A stretch of 64,000 nucleotides of DNA from Monodelphis domestica (taxonomy: Eukaryota > Chordata > Mammalia > Didelphimorphia > Didelphidae). How positions within the stretch are numbered: the first letter of the stretch is position 1; each line of letters opens with the position of its first letter. The notes below the pieces were generated by a model. That model made no database searches. It was not told the origin of the DNA and was given only the letters and a program-made list of their open reading frames with translations. Location: positions 367,953,001 to 368,017,000 of the forward strand of contig NC_077229.1 of the NCBI RefSeq assembly GCF_027887165.1, written 5' to 3'. A program made the position numbers and the translations under genes. Shown piece by piece: positions 11,235-23,473 of this stretch.

Positions 11235-12760
11235 AATTATGATTACTACAAATATGAAACCTTAATTTACCAAGAAGCCAACTTAATAGTAGAGGAAATA
11301 AATTGTATATTTTTATCATTATTAATGAGGCCAGAACTAAGAAGGAAATTATAGCTACATAGATGCAGGAACACAGGTTTTATCTTCCAAGAACCCAATA
11401 AGGGGCTTGGAAAAGCCAAATTTATAGAATCCAAAACCAAAGAGAATATTAATGGGGATATCTGTCCATTTTACATTGAATTCCTCATGAAAGCATTTGC
11501 AAAGTGAGCACCATGAAAATAATTAGAGCCCCTGTGCTAGCATATATTGTGGAAGATAAAGTGCTATAGAAATTTTATTAAGAACTTAAATTAACATATA
11601 CTGCAATCTTTAGTGCTGTAAATGCCATGGTGGAAATAAGTTAAAATGACTCAAAAATTACCTTAAAATATGGAGTGGAGATGATGAATTAAGAAGTAAA
11701 GATGTATAAAGTACTCAGAAAACTCATGCCTATATATAATGAATACTCTATTCAAGAAAAGAATCAGAAGATGCTGGATGTCTTAAACAAAGAAGCACTA
11801 ATAATGAAACTTATTATGTTTTAACAGATTATAAACTACTTATTATTCATGTCAGTCTTTCCCTAATCTACTCTCTATGTAGGATCTGACCATTGACACA
11901 CATAAAATAAATATTAATACAAAAATCAAAATAATAGATATTTGATGACAATTTACCATACTATTAAAATGTGGAGTAATATGTTACTTATGGTAAATTA
12001 TCATAATTTAGTAAAGAAATCCAACAGTGTATACCAGTTGCCATAACAAGGAGAACCAAGAGTATCTAAAAAGCTTAATCAGCAAGCAAGCATAGTCTTA
12101 CTTTCCACAAGAAGAGGTCAGTGCAGAGGGAAACATTGGCTGAGAATATAAAGTCATTTATAAAAACTAATTTAAAATGCAGGAGGCCATGATGAGTAAC
12201 ACTTCATTAAACAACAAATTATAGAGGAGGACAAAACCTTCTTAAATAAAAATTTTTATGAGGCCCAATTAATCAAAGTTAACAGAAGGCTATTTAAGGG
12301 TGGATCTCAAAACACAACAGCAAAAAGTTGATTGAAAGAATCATCTGTTTTTGGTCTTTTTAAAATAATAAACCCTTGTTACCACCAAAGGCCAGTTTAC
12401 TCATATTTTTGTTTGGTTCTACTTATGATTAATGGACTTTTTAAATATAAGCTTTCAGTTAGTTTAAATTACTTTAATTATTCTCAATTGTACAAATCTT
12501 TTACCAATTTAAAAAGAACAAAGAATTAATGCAATAAACACACAAAACCCATACCACTGAAAAATTAATTTTATCTGGTTACTTTCTACAGCTCTGTACA
12601 GCAGAATATCAAAGGATTGTTCAATATTTACTATATTATAATGCTGATCATGCCATTCTGTGAAGAATAGGGTGAGAAGATTTAATAGCTTAAACTTGAA
12701 GCAGGGCTTTTGGAACATGCTAGATATGCATACATACACATAAGAGCTAGATGAATTCAC
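11235..12760. other. anonymous AT-rich DNA
   Basis: No gene or clear repeat recognised. Open frames of up to 85 codons (12509-12766, minus) fit chance. Confidence 0.45.
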
Positions 12761-12764
12761 ATAC

Positions 12765-12960
12765 ATAATAAAATATAATCAGTATTCATTAAATACCAAT
12801 TATCTGCCAAGCACTGTCCTAAATGCTGAGGATACAAATAAGGAAAATAAATGTAGTTCCTACCATCATCAAGCTTACAATCTAATGGGGAAAAACAACA
12901 CATATAAGGAACATGAACGATGGATGGGGCAGGAGGTATAATAATAGTGAAATCAAAATG
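12765..12960 (+). mobile_element. L2-tailed SINE (MON-1/MIR3-like)
   Basis: Blocks in order: ATTAAATACCAATTATCTGCC, AAGCACTGTCCTAAATGCTG, AGGATACAAATAAGGAAAAT, CTTACAATCTAATGGGGAAA and a GAACATGAACGATGG tail. It shares the arrangement of the 8915 copy but is better preserved. Confidence 0.65.
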
Positions 12961-12969
12961 AAACATGGT

Positions 12970-14334
12970 AGCCAGAAGGAAATGAAATACATGTCCATGT
13001 ATGCATGCATCTGTGTCATGTATATGAGCTCATATGTACCTGTGAATAAGACACACAAATGTCTTTACATATATTAGATATATATTTATGCCTCCATACA
13101 TATATTTGTACAAGTTTATGTAGTATCATGTTAACATTTTATGGGATCTCAAGAAGGAAAATGCCCAGAAAGAGAAAGGAACATTAGAAACAGGACAAGG
13201 CAATTTTCATTCTTTCTTTAAATAAAGACAAGCAGAAGTGGAGGAAAAGAGACTAAATCTAATAAACAGGATGTTAGAGAAGCAAGGGTCCTTATATACC
13301 ACCTTTCCCAACTATCTCATTTTACAGTTTAATAAAGATAATGAGTGATTTTCGTGTCAGCAGTTGATTGTTCCTTTTAACAATCTTTCAGTCAGACCCT
13401 TGATATGGTTTCCCTCGCATAGGAAATGTCTACCAATCATTTTAGGGCCTCTGGATTCATGTCCCTGATCTCTCTTATTTAGGGCAAGCAGTTAACTAGG
13501 GAGTGAGATTCTGAGTGCTTCCAATATCATGCAACCTCAAGCTTACTATTTCTCTTAAATCTAGCCACAAGACAATTTAGAGAGCCTGAGACAGCAAAAA
13601 TTAAAGGAGAAAACAAACAAATCAAAATAACCAAACCACTCTTAATGATGGAGAAAGTGTCTATTTCCCCAAGAAAGATTGATCCTTTCCAGTGTTATAC
13701 CAGTTAAAGCTCTCCCTCCTCTTATCATGGAGTAGATACTCCAGAGGAAAAAAAAATAACTACTGCTAGCCTAGATCAGCTTATATCTCATAATTTCAGC
13801 ATCACTAATTTACATTTGACCATTTTAACTCCCAGGTTCTAGGCGAATATCTGGGAAATCTTGAAAAGTCACATTATTACATTGGACTAGAGTGATGGAT
13901 TGGGGAATTTTGGAAAAAAATGTCAGGAAAAGAAAAACAAATGTTTCAGGAGTTTGGGTCCCCATATTGGAAACTGAATTACTCTCTTCTCATGTCTACC
14001 CTCTATTTGAAGGACTCCTCTCCTAGTGGTCAATCATAAGTAAAAGACAGAGGTACCTATTATTCTGGGCAGCCCACTTTCTTCAGGAAGTCAGTCAGGC
14101 TGTGCTGTCTTCCCCCAACAATAGACTAGATTAGAACCTGGATTCCACTACCTTTTACTTTTGCCCAAGGAATAGTAAATGGCATTGATAGCAAATCATC
14201 TCCTCAAGTAAAACTTGCTCTTTTATCATTCTTAGTCTCCTATAACAGGCTTACCTTTAAATACTTCCCTATAGAAATGGTCTCTGTTATTTTAACAATT
14301 CCCTAGTTCAGGTTTTGCATTCTAAATTCACTCA
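12970..14334. other. anonymous DNA
   Basis: The first 150 bases are ATATG-rich low complexity that continues from the SINE. A faint MIR-like ATCTCATTTTACAG segment lies near 13315. Nothing else is recognised. Confidence 0.4.
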
Positions 14335-14350
14335 GAAAGGAGGCAAAAGG

Positions 14351-14552
14351 GGGGAAGCTGGGTAGCTCAGTGGAGTGAGAGTCAGGCCTAGAGACCAGAG
14401 GTCCTGGGTTCAAATTTGACCTCAGACTCTTCCCACCTGTGTGACCCTGGGCAAGTCATTTAACCCCCATTGCCTAACCCTTACCACTCTTCTGCCTTGG
14501 AACCAATACACAGTATTGATTCCAAGATGGAAGGTAAGGTTTTAAAAAAAAA
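14351..14552 (+). mobile_element. tRNA-derived marsupial SINE, well preserved, with target duplication
   Basis: A near-complete copy. The tRNA-like head has an A-box-like TAGCTCAGTGG (14363-14373) and a B-box-like GGGTTCAAATTT (14406-14417), the pol III promoter elements. The middle block is GTGACCCTGGGCAAGTCATT; a GAACCAATACACAGTATTGATTCC hairpin follows, and the tail ends in poly(A). A 16-bp flanking repeat (14335-14350 and 14553-14568) matches at 13 of 16 positions, which marks L1-mediated insertion. Confidence 0.92.
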
Positions 14553-14639
14553 GAAATGAGATAAAAGGACATGAAGACCAGCAAATGAATGAATCCAAAA
14601 TAATAATTGATACAAACACTCCTATGAAGTCTGCATACT

Positions 14640-14888
14640 ATTTTACTTAAATTGTGTCCTTTGTGCCTCACAAAAATCCTGTAAGATATATTATCAAGGT
14701 ATTATTGTTATCCTCATTTGGCAGATGAAGAAACTGAGAGTAAGAGAGAATTAAAGAGACTTTCACATGGATGTGCTGCTAATAAACATTAGAAAAAAGA
14801 TCTGTGTAAGAGAGAGATAAACTCTGATTTCCAGATTTTTCATATTCCAAGTCTGGTACTTAACTACACCTCATCATGCTGTCTCCTC
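14640..14888 (-). mobile_element. MIR-family CORE-SINE
   Basis: The plus strand reads TATTATCAAGGTATTATTGTTATCC, TCATTTGGCAGATGAAGAAA, CTGAGAGTAAGAGAGAATTA and a degraded head ending ACCTCATCATGCTGTCTCC. This is the reversed MIR core, diverged. Confidence 0.65.
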
Positions 14889-15316
14889 AATCATTGAAAG
14901 TGAAGTTCTAAGCCACACCTTATTAAATCTAGTATTATAGCTTAGACTAGATATTGCAATGAAATAAGACGCTAGTGAACCACATATCACTTTAAAGTAT
15001 TGATGTACTTAAAAACAACTTTAAAAGGATATTCAGCAAAGATATAGCATTGATTCATTTGGGTAGGACTCTTCTTATCTCAACATGGAAGCAGGCCCAG
15101 TGGGAGGGTAGTGGGGAATTCACTGACAAGACAGTGTAAAATTGATTAGATATGAGGAACACTGACAACTAAACTCATTTGCTGACTTTTTATGTCTTAA
15201 GGGCATGGAAAACTACATTACTGGTCTGAGACTTTCTTTCTAGAACCAATAAATGTTTGAGCATTTCATTCAGGTCTTAGGAAAATACTAGCCTTAGTCT
15301 GTAGAACTCTACTGTA

Positions 15317-16122
15317 TAGATATACCTTGTTTTATTCCACTTCTCAGACATTGTGATTTTATAAATTGGATGTTTATGGCAATCCGTATTAAGCAACTCT
15401 ATTGGCATCATTTTCTCCAACTGTGTCATCGGAGTGGTATCATTTTGTGTTTCTCAGTCACATTTTGGTAATTATCTTAATATTTAAACTTTTTCATTAT
15501 TACTATTATATCTGTTCTAGGGGTCTTTGATCAGTTATTTTTATTGTTACTACTGTAACTGTTTTGGGACCCCATGAAGTGTACTTATATATATGACACT
15601 GAAAAAATCAATAAATATTGTGTGTGTTCTGACTGCTCTACCAGCCTTCCTATTTATCTCCCTCTTTTCAGGCTGTTCCTTAAGATATAGCAATATTGAA
15701 ATCAGACAATAGCCCTAAAAATGACGTCTAAGTGTTTAAGTGAAAGTAAGGGTTAATCAAGGTGGAAAACTTCATTTCCTTATTTTAAGAAATTGCAACA
15801 CCCAAACCAACTTTCAACATTCACCACTCTGATTAGTTAGTAGCCATCAACATCAAATGAATACCCTATGCCAATAAAAAGTTTATGACTCCCAAAAGGC
15901 TCAGATTATGGTCAGCCTTTTTAGCAATAAAATACTTTAATGAAATTATACACATTATTTTTTAGACATAATGCCCCTGCAAACTTAATGGACTATAGTA
16001 GAGTATAAACATAACTTTTATATGCACTGGGATGCTAAAAAAACATCATTTGAATCTATTATAATAGTGTGTTTATTACTATAGTCTGGAATTGAACCTA
16101 CAACATCTCTGACTTATTCCTG
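15317..16122 (+). mobile_element. Tigger1 DNA transposon (Tc1/mariner-pogo), internally deleted
   Basis: Both ends of Tigger1 are present. The left end reads TATACCTTGTTTTATTCCAC, then GGTATCATTTTGTGTTTCTC, CAATAAATATTGTGTGTGTT and TCTAAGTGTTTAAGTGAAAG. The right end reads TATTTTAAGAAATTGCAACA, TTTTTAGACATAATGCCCCT and TCTGGAATTGAACCTACAAC. Autonomous Tigger1 is about 2.4 kb; here about 1.6 kb of the middle, nearly all of the transposase gene, is missing, so the copy is non-autonomous. The termini are flanked by TA dinucleotides (15315-15316 and 16123-16124), the TA duplication of this superfamily. Block assignment is from memory of the consensus. Confidence 0.92.
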
Positions 16123-16139
16123 TATTGTTGAATCATAAT

Positions 16140-16375
16140 AATACAAGATGGCATAGTGAGTAGTGAGCTGAGACAGGGAGACCTGAGCTCCATTGTGCCC
16201 CTGATGCCTACTAGCCTCATGATCCTGGGCAAATCACTGTCTGTTTCAATTTCCTCAATTCCAAAATGGGGATAATAATAGTGCCTACCTTGCAGTTCTT
16301 TAACAATCAGATAAGATAGCATTTGGGAAGTTTTTGTTAGCAGACAGTAGTCACAGAGTACTGGGTAGTAGATGT
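16140..16375 (+). mobile_element. MIR/CORE-SINE
   Basis: Blocks in order: ACAGGGAGACCTGAGCTCCA, CATGATCCTGGGCAAATCAC, TTTCAATTTCCTCAATTCCA, AAATGGGGATAATAATAGTG, CCTACCTTGCAGTTCTTTAA. It lies just past the Tigger1 end. The minus-strand 102-codon frame at 16098-16406 is a shadow of these two repeats. Confidence 0.75.
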
Positions 16376-16379
16376 TTCT

Positions 16380-19120
16380 TTTCTTCCTTTCCTCCATTAT
16401 TTTCACGAGTCCTAACTAGATGAATGGTAGATATTGCTTCTGCAATAGCTGACTAATAATCTGACAAATCCTCAGATGTTTTCATGCCTGGGATGTTGGT
16501 GGACAGCTATATTGGTCTCTTCTAAATAAACAATGCCTCATTTTCTGACCAGGAAATGACTAGCTAGCACATGGATTTCCAGTTCTTCTTATCTTTATAA
16601 ATGACTTTTTACTTCTTGGAACCTCTAGATTAATATCATTATTCTTTACTTGGCAAGCAGCTATCATTCCCCAGAAAATCCAACTTCGTCCTTTTTAGAA
16701 AAAAAAAAAAATTTTTTTATTTTTTTTTGTTAATCATTTACTTAAAGATGCTTTTTTGAGCTCTTCTCTTCAAATCATTTTCTTTGTCTATCAGAATGTT
16801 TATGTCTCAGATCTCTTATAATTTGCGTGTTCCTCATCAAAATACAATTTCTCTTCTCTGGTGTTCCCTTTTAGTTTCTTAAGATAAGAGAAACAAACAA
16901 AAAAAAAACTATCATTCTTGTTACCTGTTAAGTTATGGAAGAAATTTTTTATCATCTGCCTTTAAAAAAAAAGTTTTCATCTACGCAGCATGTGTGAGAT
17001 CTGATGATTTCCACTAGATATTGTGAAAAATGACCTGGTTCAATCACAGACTGCAAAGGTGAATGAACAGTATCTTGGAACATAGTCAATTAGCTCCGTT
17101 GAATATCAAAAGCATCTGATCTGAGGCTAATTAGAGATTAGAGTGAAACTTCAGGTCAGTATTTACTTTATCTGAACAAGTTCAACTTTCCTAAAGATAA
17201 TCAAACTGAATGTAATTTAGGCAGAGATTCCTACAGGGTGGAACTTGCAAACACTGAGGACTATCCCAATGAACAAAAGGCTTATTTTATTTTGGAGGAT
17301 ATGAAGAAAATTTTGCAAATTTTCTAAGGCAATTTGAAAGAGCTCGTTCTGAAATTGAAGCCCTGCTCCAGAGCTCTAACTGTTCTTTAATATTCACCAT
17401 TTTCATTTTCCCTTTATTGAAAACTATTAGAGTTAGAGATGTCTAAAAATTCTAGTGGTCCCTATTTTATAAACTTTTTTCATAAGGGACTAAGCTTCTT
17501 AAAGGACCTTTGGTATCATCTGATAATGCTGGTATTAAAACTTATCACCACTTAATTGAATTGGACATTTAGTATCTCCAAGCCAATTAAAAAATATAGC
17601 ATCTCATGGACATATAAAATAGTGAAAGAGTTTAAAGGGGACTGAAGATCCTTCATAGTTTTTTTTTTTGTGTGTGTGTGTGTGTGAATATGATATTATA
17701 TACTAACTGTATCTCTGCTATTATTACCTTAGTTCCCCTCAATTTATCCCATTACCAATTTAACTCCATTATTTTTTTCTGACTTTTCTGTACCTACTTA
17801 CATGTACTGCTTGTTCTAATTTGGAACTGTTAATAAACAAAAAGGCATGTTACCTTTAAAAGTGTGTAACAGATATGAATAATTGTCAGAAAGAAATCAA
17901 AATTGAATTGAATTTTTAGGTCATGGGAGCTTTGTAGCTTTGGGATATGGTTTTGTTTTGAAATGTATGATTGCTTCTCTTTTAGCATCTTCCTTTCTCT
18001 ATTTTCTCTTGTGTCTAAATTTACAAAGGTCAGATGTCAGTATGATCTAGAATAAGAACATCTGTGGATGACTTTGAAAGGTTACTTTAGAGAAAATCTC
18101 ATGAAGGGGGGCCACAAGAAGCCTCAGGGACTGCAGCAGAAGGCTTATTGCTTCCTAATAGAGCGTCTATCACATTAGAAGTATAGTTTGCTGGTTTCTT
18201 TAATGTATCTGAATGAGCTGTTATTCATTCCCCAAGAAGAAATGAAAAGTAAATTCAGGTTCAGAGGTAGATTCCTAAATCAGAGACTTTGGGCATTAAA
18301 TAGCTATTTGGAATGAATAAAATACAATTTTGACTAACAAAGATTTTGAATAGCAGAATCTAATATGGAATTGCATATTGATCAAAACAACATACATTAA
18401 ACATAACATGTTAAAAGAGAAGTTTAAGTTTAACATTTTTATTATATTCGTGTAATATAGGGAATATAAATCTTATTATCCTGATCGTATAATGCAGAGA
18501 AAAACACTGAGTCTCATCAAGTGAAAAAAATCCTGGAACTATAATTAATAAATAACAAAACCAGGTTTTGACAACAAGCAGGCTTCTTTTTGCTGCTCTT
18601 AATATTAATACCCAGTTTAATTTCTTAGTCATTTTTTTTAACTTGAAGATTCAGGTAGGCTTTTATTTCCCATCACTGAGTATGAAAGAATAGTTTTTTT
18701 TCTGCTTTTGTAATCCACTCTATCATCAGTTTGATCTGGGAACCATCTAATCTTACCTCCTCATTTAAAAGATTAGGAAACAAATGGCCAGGCTAGTAAT
18801 GGAACTTTCCCAGGTTTGAACATTTTGCTAATGTTAGAGACAATCAAAAAGCATCTACAATTATTTCTACTAGCAAGGCACTGGGTATAAACATTCAAAA
18901 ACAACAACAAAATTAAATTGAAACCCCTAGTAATCATGTGGTTTGCTAATTCCAATCACTTTAAAATCTATTAAAGGTTTTCCATGTTGTACATATTGTG
19001 TTAAATTAGAGATAAATAGATGAAACACAATATCTGTAATTAAGAAAAGATAGGAAATTTACCAAAATAAATACAATTAATAAGCATAAATATGATTAAG
19101 AAAAAAGGAAAAGAAAAAGT
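16380..19120. other. anonymous DNA, partly conserved-element-like
   Basis: No exon or repeat is recognised apart from A/T homopolymer runs near 16690-16730 and (TG)n at 17670-17686. The stretch 16980-17400 has a more balanced composition and no repeat similarity; it is noted as a candidate conserved non-coding element. Around 18730-18860 a weak MIR-like segment may lie. Confidence 0.4.
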
Positions 19121-19124
19121 CTAG

Positions 19125-19560
19125 GAGATATTTGAGGAGGAAAGAATTGCTTTCAGATGGGGTTGGAGGGCAGGGTATCAGGGAATGTTTGAAGTGGTAC
19201 CTGAGTTTGGCCTATTAGGAAAAGTATTATTTCAATAGACAATGATGGAAAATTAGTTGTGTAGATCAAAAGGCAGTCATAAATTTAGTTATAAAAGAAT
19301 AGGATGAGGTTAGGGAAGAACAACTTCCAGTTTGATTGGAAAAGAGAATGTGTGAAGGGAACAGAATTTGGAACAGAAGAATGAAGCCAGATTGCAGCAT
19401 TCTAAATTCTAAGCTATTTGGAGTTTTAGTTTATCCCATATGTAATGGAAATTCATGGATAGTTTGCGTGGAAGTGTTAACTTGGAATGCTACATAAAGA
19501 GGACTAAATGTGAAAAATGTACTAGGTTTCAAGTGTGCTAATAGTTAGCATTTTCAGAAT
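19125..19560 (+). mobile_element. ancient interspersed repeat, unnamed (L2/CR1-related?)
   Basis: Segments such as GGGCAGGGTATCAGGGAATG, GAACAGAAGAATGAAGCCAG and GGAGTTTTAGTTTATCCCAT resemble an old amniote repeat usually read as 'CATTCCAGG...GGAACAGCAAG...GTGAAGGGCTTTAAATGCC'. Related pieces lie at 39860, 44225 and 46500. I cannot assign the family firmly. Confidence 0.35.
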
Positions 19561-19763
19561 TCAGGAACATAATTGTTCTAATAATTACAGGAGCAGCACT
19601 TGGAAAAAAATCAGTGGAAGCTAAACTATTCATAATATTCTTTTGATCAGTCAGTGTGAGGACGAGGTAGATTTCCTCAGTATTTTAAAGTATGCCTTTG
19701 CCTTCAAACTTGAGGTATATCAGTAAAGCTAATTTTGATTGGTTCTTTATAATGAAAATGAGA

Positions 19764-19966
19764 TTTTTTTTTAAACCCTTACCTTCCGTCTTGGAGTCAA
19801 TACTGTGTATTGGCTCCAAGGCAGAAGAGTGGTAAGGGCTAGGCAATGGGGGTCAAGTGACTTGCCCAGGGTCACACAGCTGGGAAGTGTCTGAGGCCAG
19901 ATTTGAACCCAGGACCTCCCATCTCTAGGACTGGCTCTCAATCCACTGAGCTACCCAGCTGCCCCC
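19764..19966 (-). mobile_element. tRNA-derived marsupial SINE, well preserved, with target duplication
   Basis: A full-length minus-strand copy: the poly(T) side is at the low coordinate and the tRNA-like head (plus strand CCACTGAGCTACCCAGCTGC) at the high one. Internal blocks match the 14351 copy, including the GTGGTAAGGGCTAGGCAATG segment. An 11-bp flanking repeat (19753-19763 and 19967-19977, TGAAAATGAGA/TGAAAATTAGA) marks the insertion. Confidence 0.93.
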
Positions 19967-19979
19967 TGAAAATTAGATT

Positions 19980-21340
19980 TTTATTGGTTACTAGCCATGA
20001 GGTTTATGATCCATTTGACAAGTGTGTCTTGCTTCTGGGCATCTAGTCAGTGAGCTTTCTTGTGATCATCTGAGAAAGGGGCTTCATTATACTGTGATAT
20101 AAATAAAAGTTATTGAGGCAGAGAATTAAAAGCAAATTTATCTTTTCCTTTTTCCCCCTATTTCTTCTGGGGTGGGGGATAGGGATGGTACAGTGAATCT
20201 CTTTCACGCTTGTATAAGCAATATATAGAGAGCTCTACATGTACATTAGTTTTTTTGCTGTACAAGCTTTCAAAAAACTAACTGGATCAGGCTCAAACTA
20301 GTCCTCTGTCTGTCAACCTAAAATGATATGCTGGCAGACAACCAAAGTTCAAGTAAAAGTGGCCCATTTAGGGACTTCAAAAAGCTTTAATTTAAAACCT
20401 ATTTTTCATAAGTGATTCATCTTTTATTTTTCTTCTAAGTATCTTGTGTAGTTTTCTTAAAATTGGTTTGTTTTGTTTTGTAATTCACATGGCACCTAAG
20501 GGTTTATCTGTATACATTGGTGAAGGTTAGACTTTCCTAAAAGAACTTTCATTACCATTCCCCACAGAGGAAGCCACAGAAGTGGTAGGATCTAGCAAAA
20601 ATAATTCCTACTCTAGGAAACTCGTGTTGACATAAAAAATGAAGTATAAAATCCACATAACCAGTATGAAAGACTAGTTTAAATGAAATAATTCATTGTA
20701 TGAATAGTGTAATTTAATAAACTACTGAGGGACCAAATAACAATCCCTTTCCAAGCACTAGTGGAACAACATATTCACCTTAGTTTTCTTACAATAAAAA
20801 GAAACAATAAACAAACAAAAAGAGAGGCTGAGTACACTTTTCAGTTGTCTTCAAAAAAGGATATAAAATAAAAGGAAATAAAAGAAATAACTAGGTGAAT
20901 TTAATGAAAGATGACCTATAACTGTAAATTAAATCAGACATAAGCCATGGATAAATTAGACACAAGAGAATTATGAGGAGGAAATAAAATAATATTAAAC
21001 AGATTAATACTGTTTAGAGAAAATATTTCCTATATTTAGCTATCTGGATTCCATCTTGATAGACAGTAAAAGGTCATGGTATCGCCATAAGTACAGAGTT
21101 ATTTTGTTAAAAATGAAGAATTTTCATAATATTCAAACAAAACAAACTAATTTTGTTGACAAAATATATGCAAAACCTAAGCTATTCCTAGACAAATATT
21201 TCTGTTTTTTCTCTAACCATTTCTTTTTGGTTTTGTGTTTGTGCAAGAAAAAAAAAAGAAAAACATTCAACAATAATAGTTTATAGAGAATGAGGTTACA
21301 TGTTTAGTCACTCAAATTATTTTTTTAATTTATATTTTCT
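19980..21340. other. anonymous AT-rich DNA
   Basis: Nothing recognisable. A 76-codon plus frame (21056-21286) ends in a lysine run encoded by an A-rich stretch and fits chance. Confidence 0.45.
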
Positions 21341-21344
21341 ATAC

Positions 21345-21502
21345 CAATAAAAACTCTACGACAGAAAGTCAAAGGCAAGGCAATTGGGGTTAAGTGACCT
21401 GCCCAGGGTAACCCAGCTTGGATATGTCTGAGGCAAGATCTGAAGCTAGTTCCTTCTAGCTTTATGCCTTGCTATCTAATGATTGTGCCACCTAGATGCC
21501 TT
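21345..21502 (-). mobile_element. tRNA-derived/CORE SINE
   Basis: The plus strand reads CAAGGCAATTGGGGTTAAGT, GACCTGCCCAGGGTAACCCA and GTCTGAGGCAAGATCTGAAG, ending GTGCCACCTAGATGCC. This is the reversed head and core of a common marsupial SINE. The tail end at the low coordinate is degraded. Confidence 0.75.
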
Positions 21503-21785
21503 CAGTCATTCCAATTCTTAAAGCCAAACCTAGGAAAAATATAATATAGACAAAATGAATCTTCAATCATTCCCTTATTCATTTGTAGTGAATTTTCTTT
21601 ATTTCAGGGTCATATTTACTAAAAATCTCTGGGTATCTGATGAAGTTAGGTACATCTTATCACAAATTCTATTATTACAAGTGATTTTCACAAAGCTATT
21701 GAAATCCTTAAGCCTATTCAATTAGTTTTTCTAGAATTCTTTGAAATTTAATATGAGGTATCATATTTACCTAAAGAAATGGCTT

Positions 21786-21985
21786 GCTAGGGCAGGTATG
21801 TTGTACGGTGGACAGAGTACAGAGTCTGAAGTCAGGTACTGAACCCTCTTTGCCTAATTTCATAATTTATAAAATAACCTGGAGAAGGAATTTGGCAACT
21901 ATTCTAGTTTTCTTGCCAAGAAAACTTCAAAAATGGGTTTATAAAGTGTCACCTTCAATGAGAAAATGTTGCATTGATTTCACTA
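21786..21985 (+). mobile_element. Mar-1-like CORE-SINE
   Basis: The tail reads CCTGGAGAAGGAATTTGGCA, ACTATTCTAGTTTTCTTGCC and AAGAAAACTTCAAAAATGGG. This is the BovB-like Mar-1 3' end, 'CTGGAGAAGGAAATGGCAAACCACTCCAGTATCTTTGCCAAGAAAACC'. The core before it is shortened. It abuts the next L1 directly. Confidence 0.75.
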
Positions 21986-21989
21986 TTTA

Positions 21990-22660
21990 ATATATCATTA
22001 TACCTTTGAACTCCATGTTTCTTTGAAAAATTAAATCCCTGTACAAAAATATTTATAGCCATGCTCTTTGTGGTGGCAAAAAAATTATAAAATTAGGGGG
22101 TGTCCATCAATTGGGGAATGGCTGAATAAATCATGTTATCTGATGGTGATAAATACTATTGTGCTAAAAGGAATAATAAAGTGGAGGAATTCCATGTGAA
22201 CTGGAAAGACCTCCAGGAATTGACATGGAGGGAAAAATGCAGAACCAGGAGAACATTCTACACAGAGACTGATACATTATGGCAAACTCAACTGTAATAG
22301 TCTTTTCTACTAGTAGCAATGCAATGACCTAGGACAATTCTGAGGAACTTATGTGAAAGAATACTATCCACATCCAGTGAAAGAACAGTGGGACCAGAAC
22401 TGCTGAAGAAAAATATATAATCAATCAGATAGTTCAATAGGGATACGATTAGGGTTCTGATGTTAAAAGATCACTCTACTGCAAATATGAATAACATGGA
22501 AATAGGTTTTGAACAATTATACTTGTATAACCTAGTGAAACTGCTTGCCAACTTTGGGAGTAGGGAGAAAAAAGCTTGGAGGGGGAATCATGAATCATAT
22601 AACCATGGGAAAATATTCTAAATACAATTTCATTTTATTCTTTTAATTCAAAAAAGGAAA
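21990..22660 (+). mobile_element. LINE-1 3' end (3' UTR), 5'-truncated
   Basis: The order is TATTTATAGCCATGCTCTTTG, TCCATCAATTGGGGAATGGC, TACTATTGTGCTAAAAGGAA, AACTGGAAAGACCTCCAGGA and CAGAACCAGGAGAACATTCT, then a tail region with CTACTGCAAATATGAATAAC and TTGGAGGGGGAATCATGAAT. This is the end of ORF2 and the 3' UTR of a marsupial L1. No open frame remains. It looks younger than the L1 piece at 22965. Confidence 0.85.
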
Positions 22661-22964
22661 ATTAAGTCCCAATTCCTAAATTTCTAACAAGGTTATTGAG
22701 GAAATAAAAAAAACATACTTTGAAAGCAATTTTTAGTATTTGCCATTATTCTATAAAAAAATAAATGTATCTAGATAACTGAAACCAAACAATATATATT
22801 TGACCTCGATTGATATAATTAATCTTCCTTGGTTCTCATCTCAGACTCAATGAAAAAATGACCTGTCCTTCCTTAAATTGAAAAAGCAACCTTTATTTTT
22901 GTACTATTCTCATTATTTCCTATTGTACATTACAATTATTATAAAACAGTGTCTTACCACTACT

Positions 22965-23473
22965 AGATCTGTATCCCAAATAGATTAAAAATAGCAGAAA
23001 AGGATACACTTGTACAAAAATGTGGTGGCAAAGAAGTGGAAACTGAAGGAATGTCCATCATTTGGGGAATAGATGAACGAGTTTGGTATATGAGTGCAGC
23101 GGAATACTATAGTGCATGAAGAAATAACAAACAAGATGATTACAAAAAAATCTGGAAAGACTTAAATGAGGTGATGCAGAGTGCAGTGTTCAGAACCAGA
23201 AGAATGTTGTACACAGCAACAACAATAATGCATGAAGATTAACTGTGAATGACATAATTATTAACAATATGGCAAGGATCCTGAACAACTCAAAGGGACT
23301 CATGAAGAAAAAATATCCACTGCCATAGCAGGGACTGATGAAGATGTAATAAAGATTGAAACATACCATTCTTCACTTTTATTTCCTCCATGAACTTTTT
23401 TCTCTTATATAAGCAATATGTATCTTATTTTACAAAATGAAAATGGAATTATGTATTATGTGATAGTATGTAT
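22965..23473 (+). mobile_element. LINE-1 3' region, left part (split by an LTR)
   Basis: Blocks: GTGGTGGCAAAGAAGTGGAA, TCATTTGGGGAATAGATGAA, GAATACTATAGTGCATGAAG, GATGCAGAGTGCAGTGTTCA and CACTGCCATAGCAGGGACTG. It stops abruptly at TATGTGATAGTATGTAT, where a solo LTR begins, and resumes at 24495. It belongs to an older L1 subfamily than 21990. Confidence 0.8.

Noticed and set aside
14363-14417. A- and B-box-like motifs suggesting a tRNA gene
   Set aside because: They belong to the tRNA-derived head of a SINE; no acceptor stem or cloverleaf is maintained.
16098-16406. 102-codon minus frame
   Set aside because: Covers the Tigger1 right end and a MIR element; composite of two repeats.
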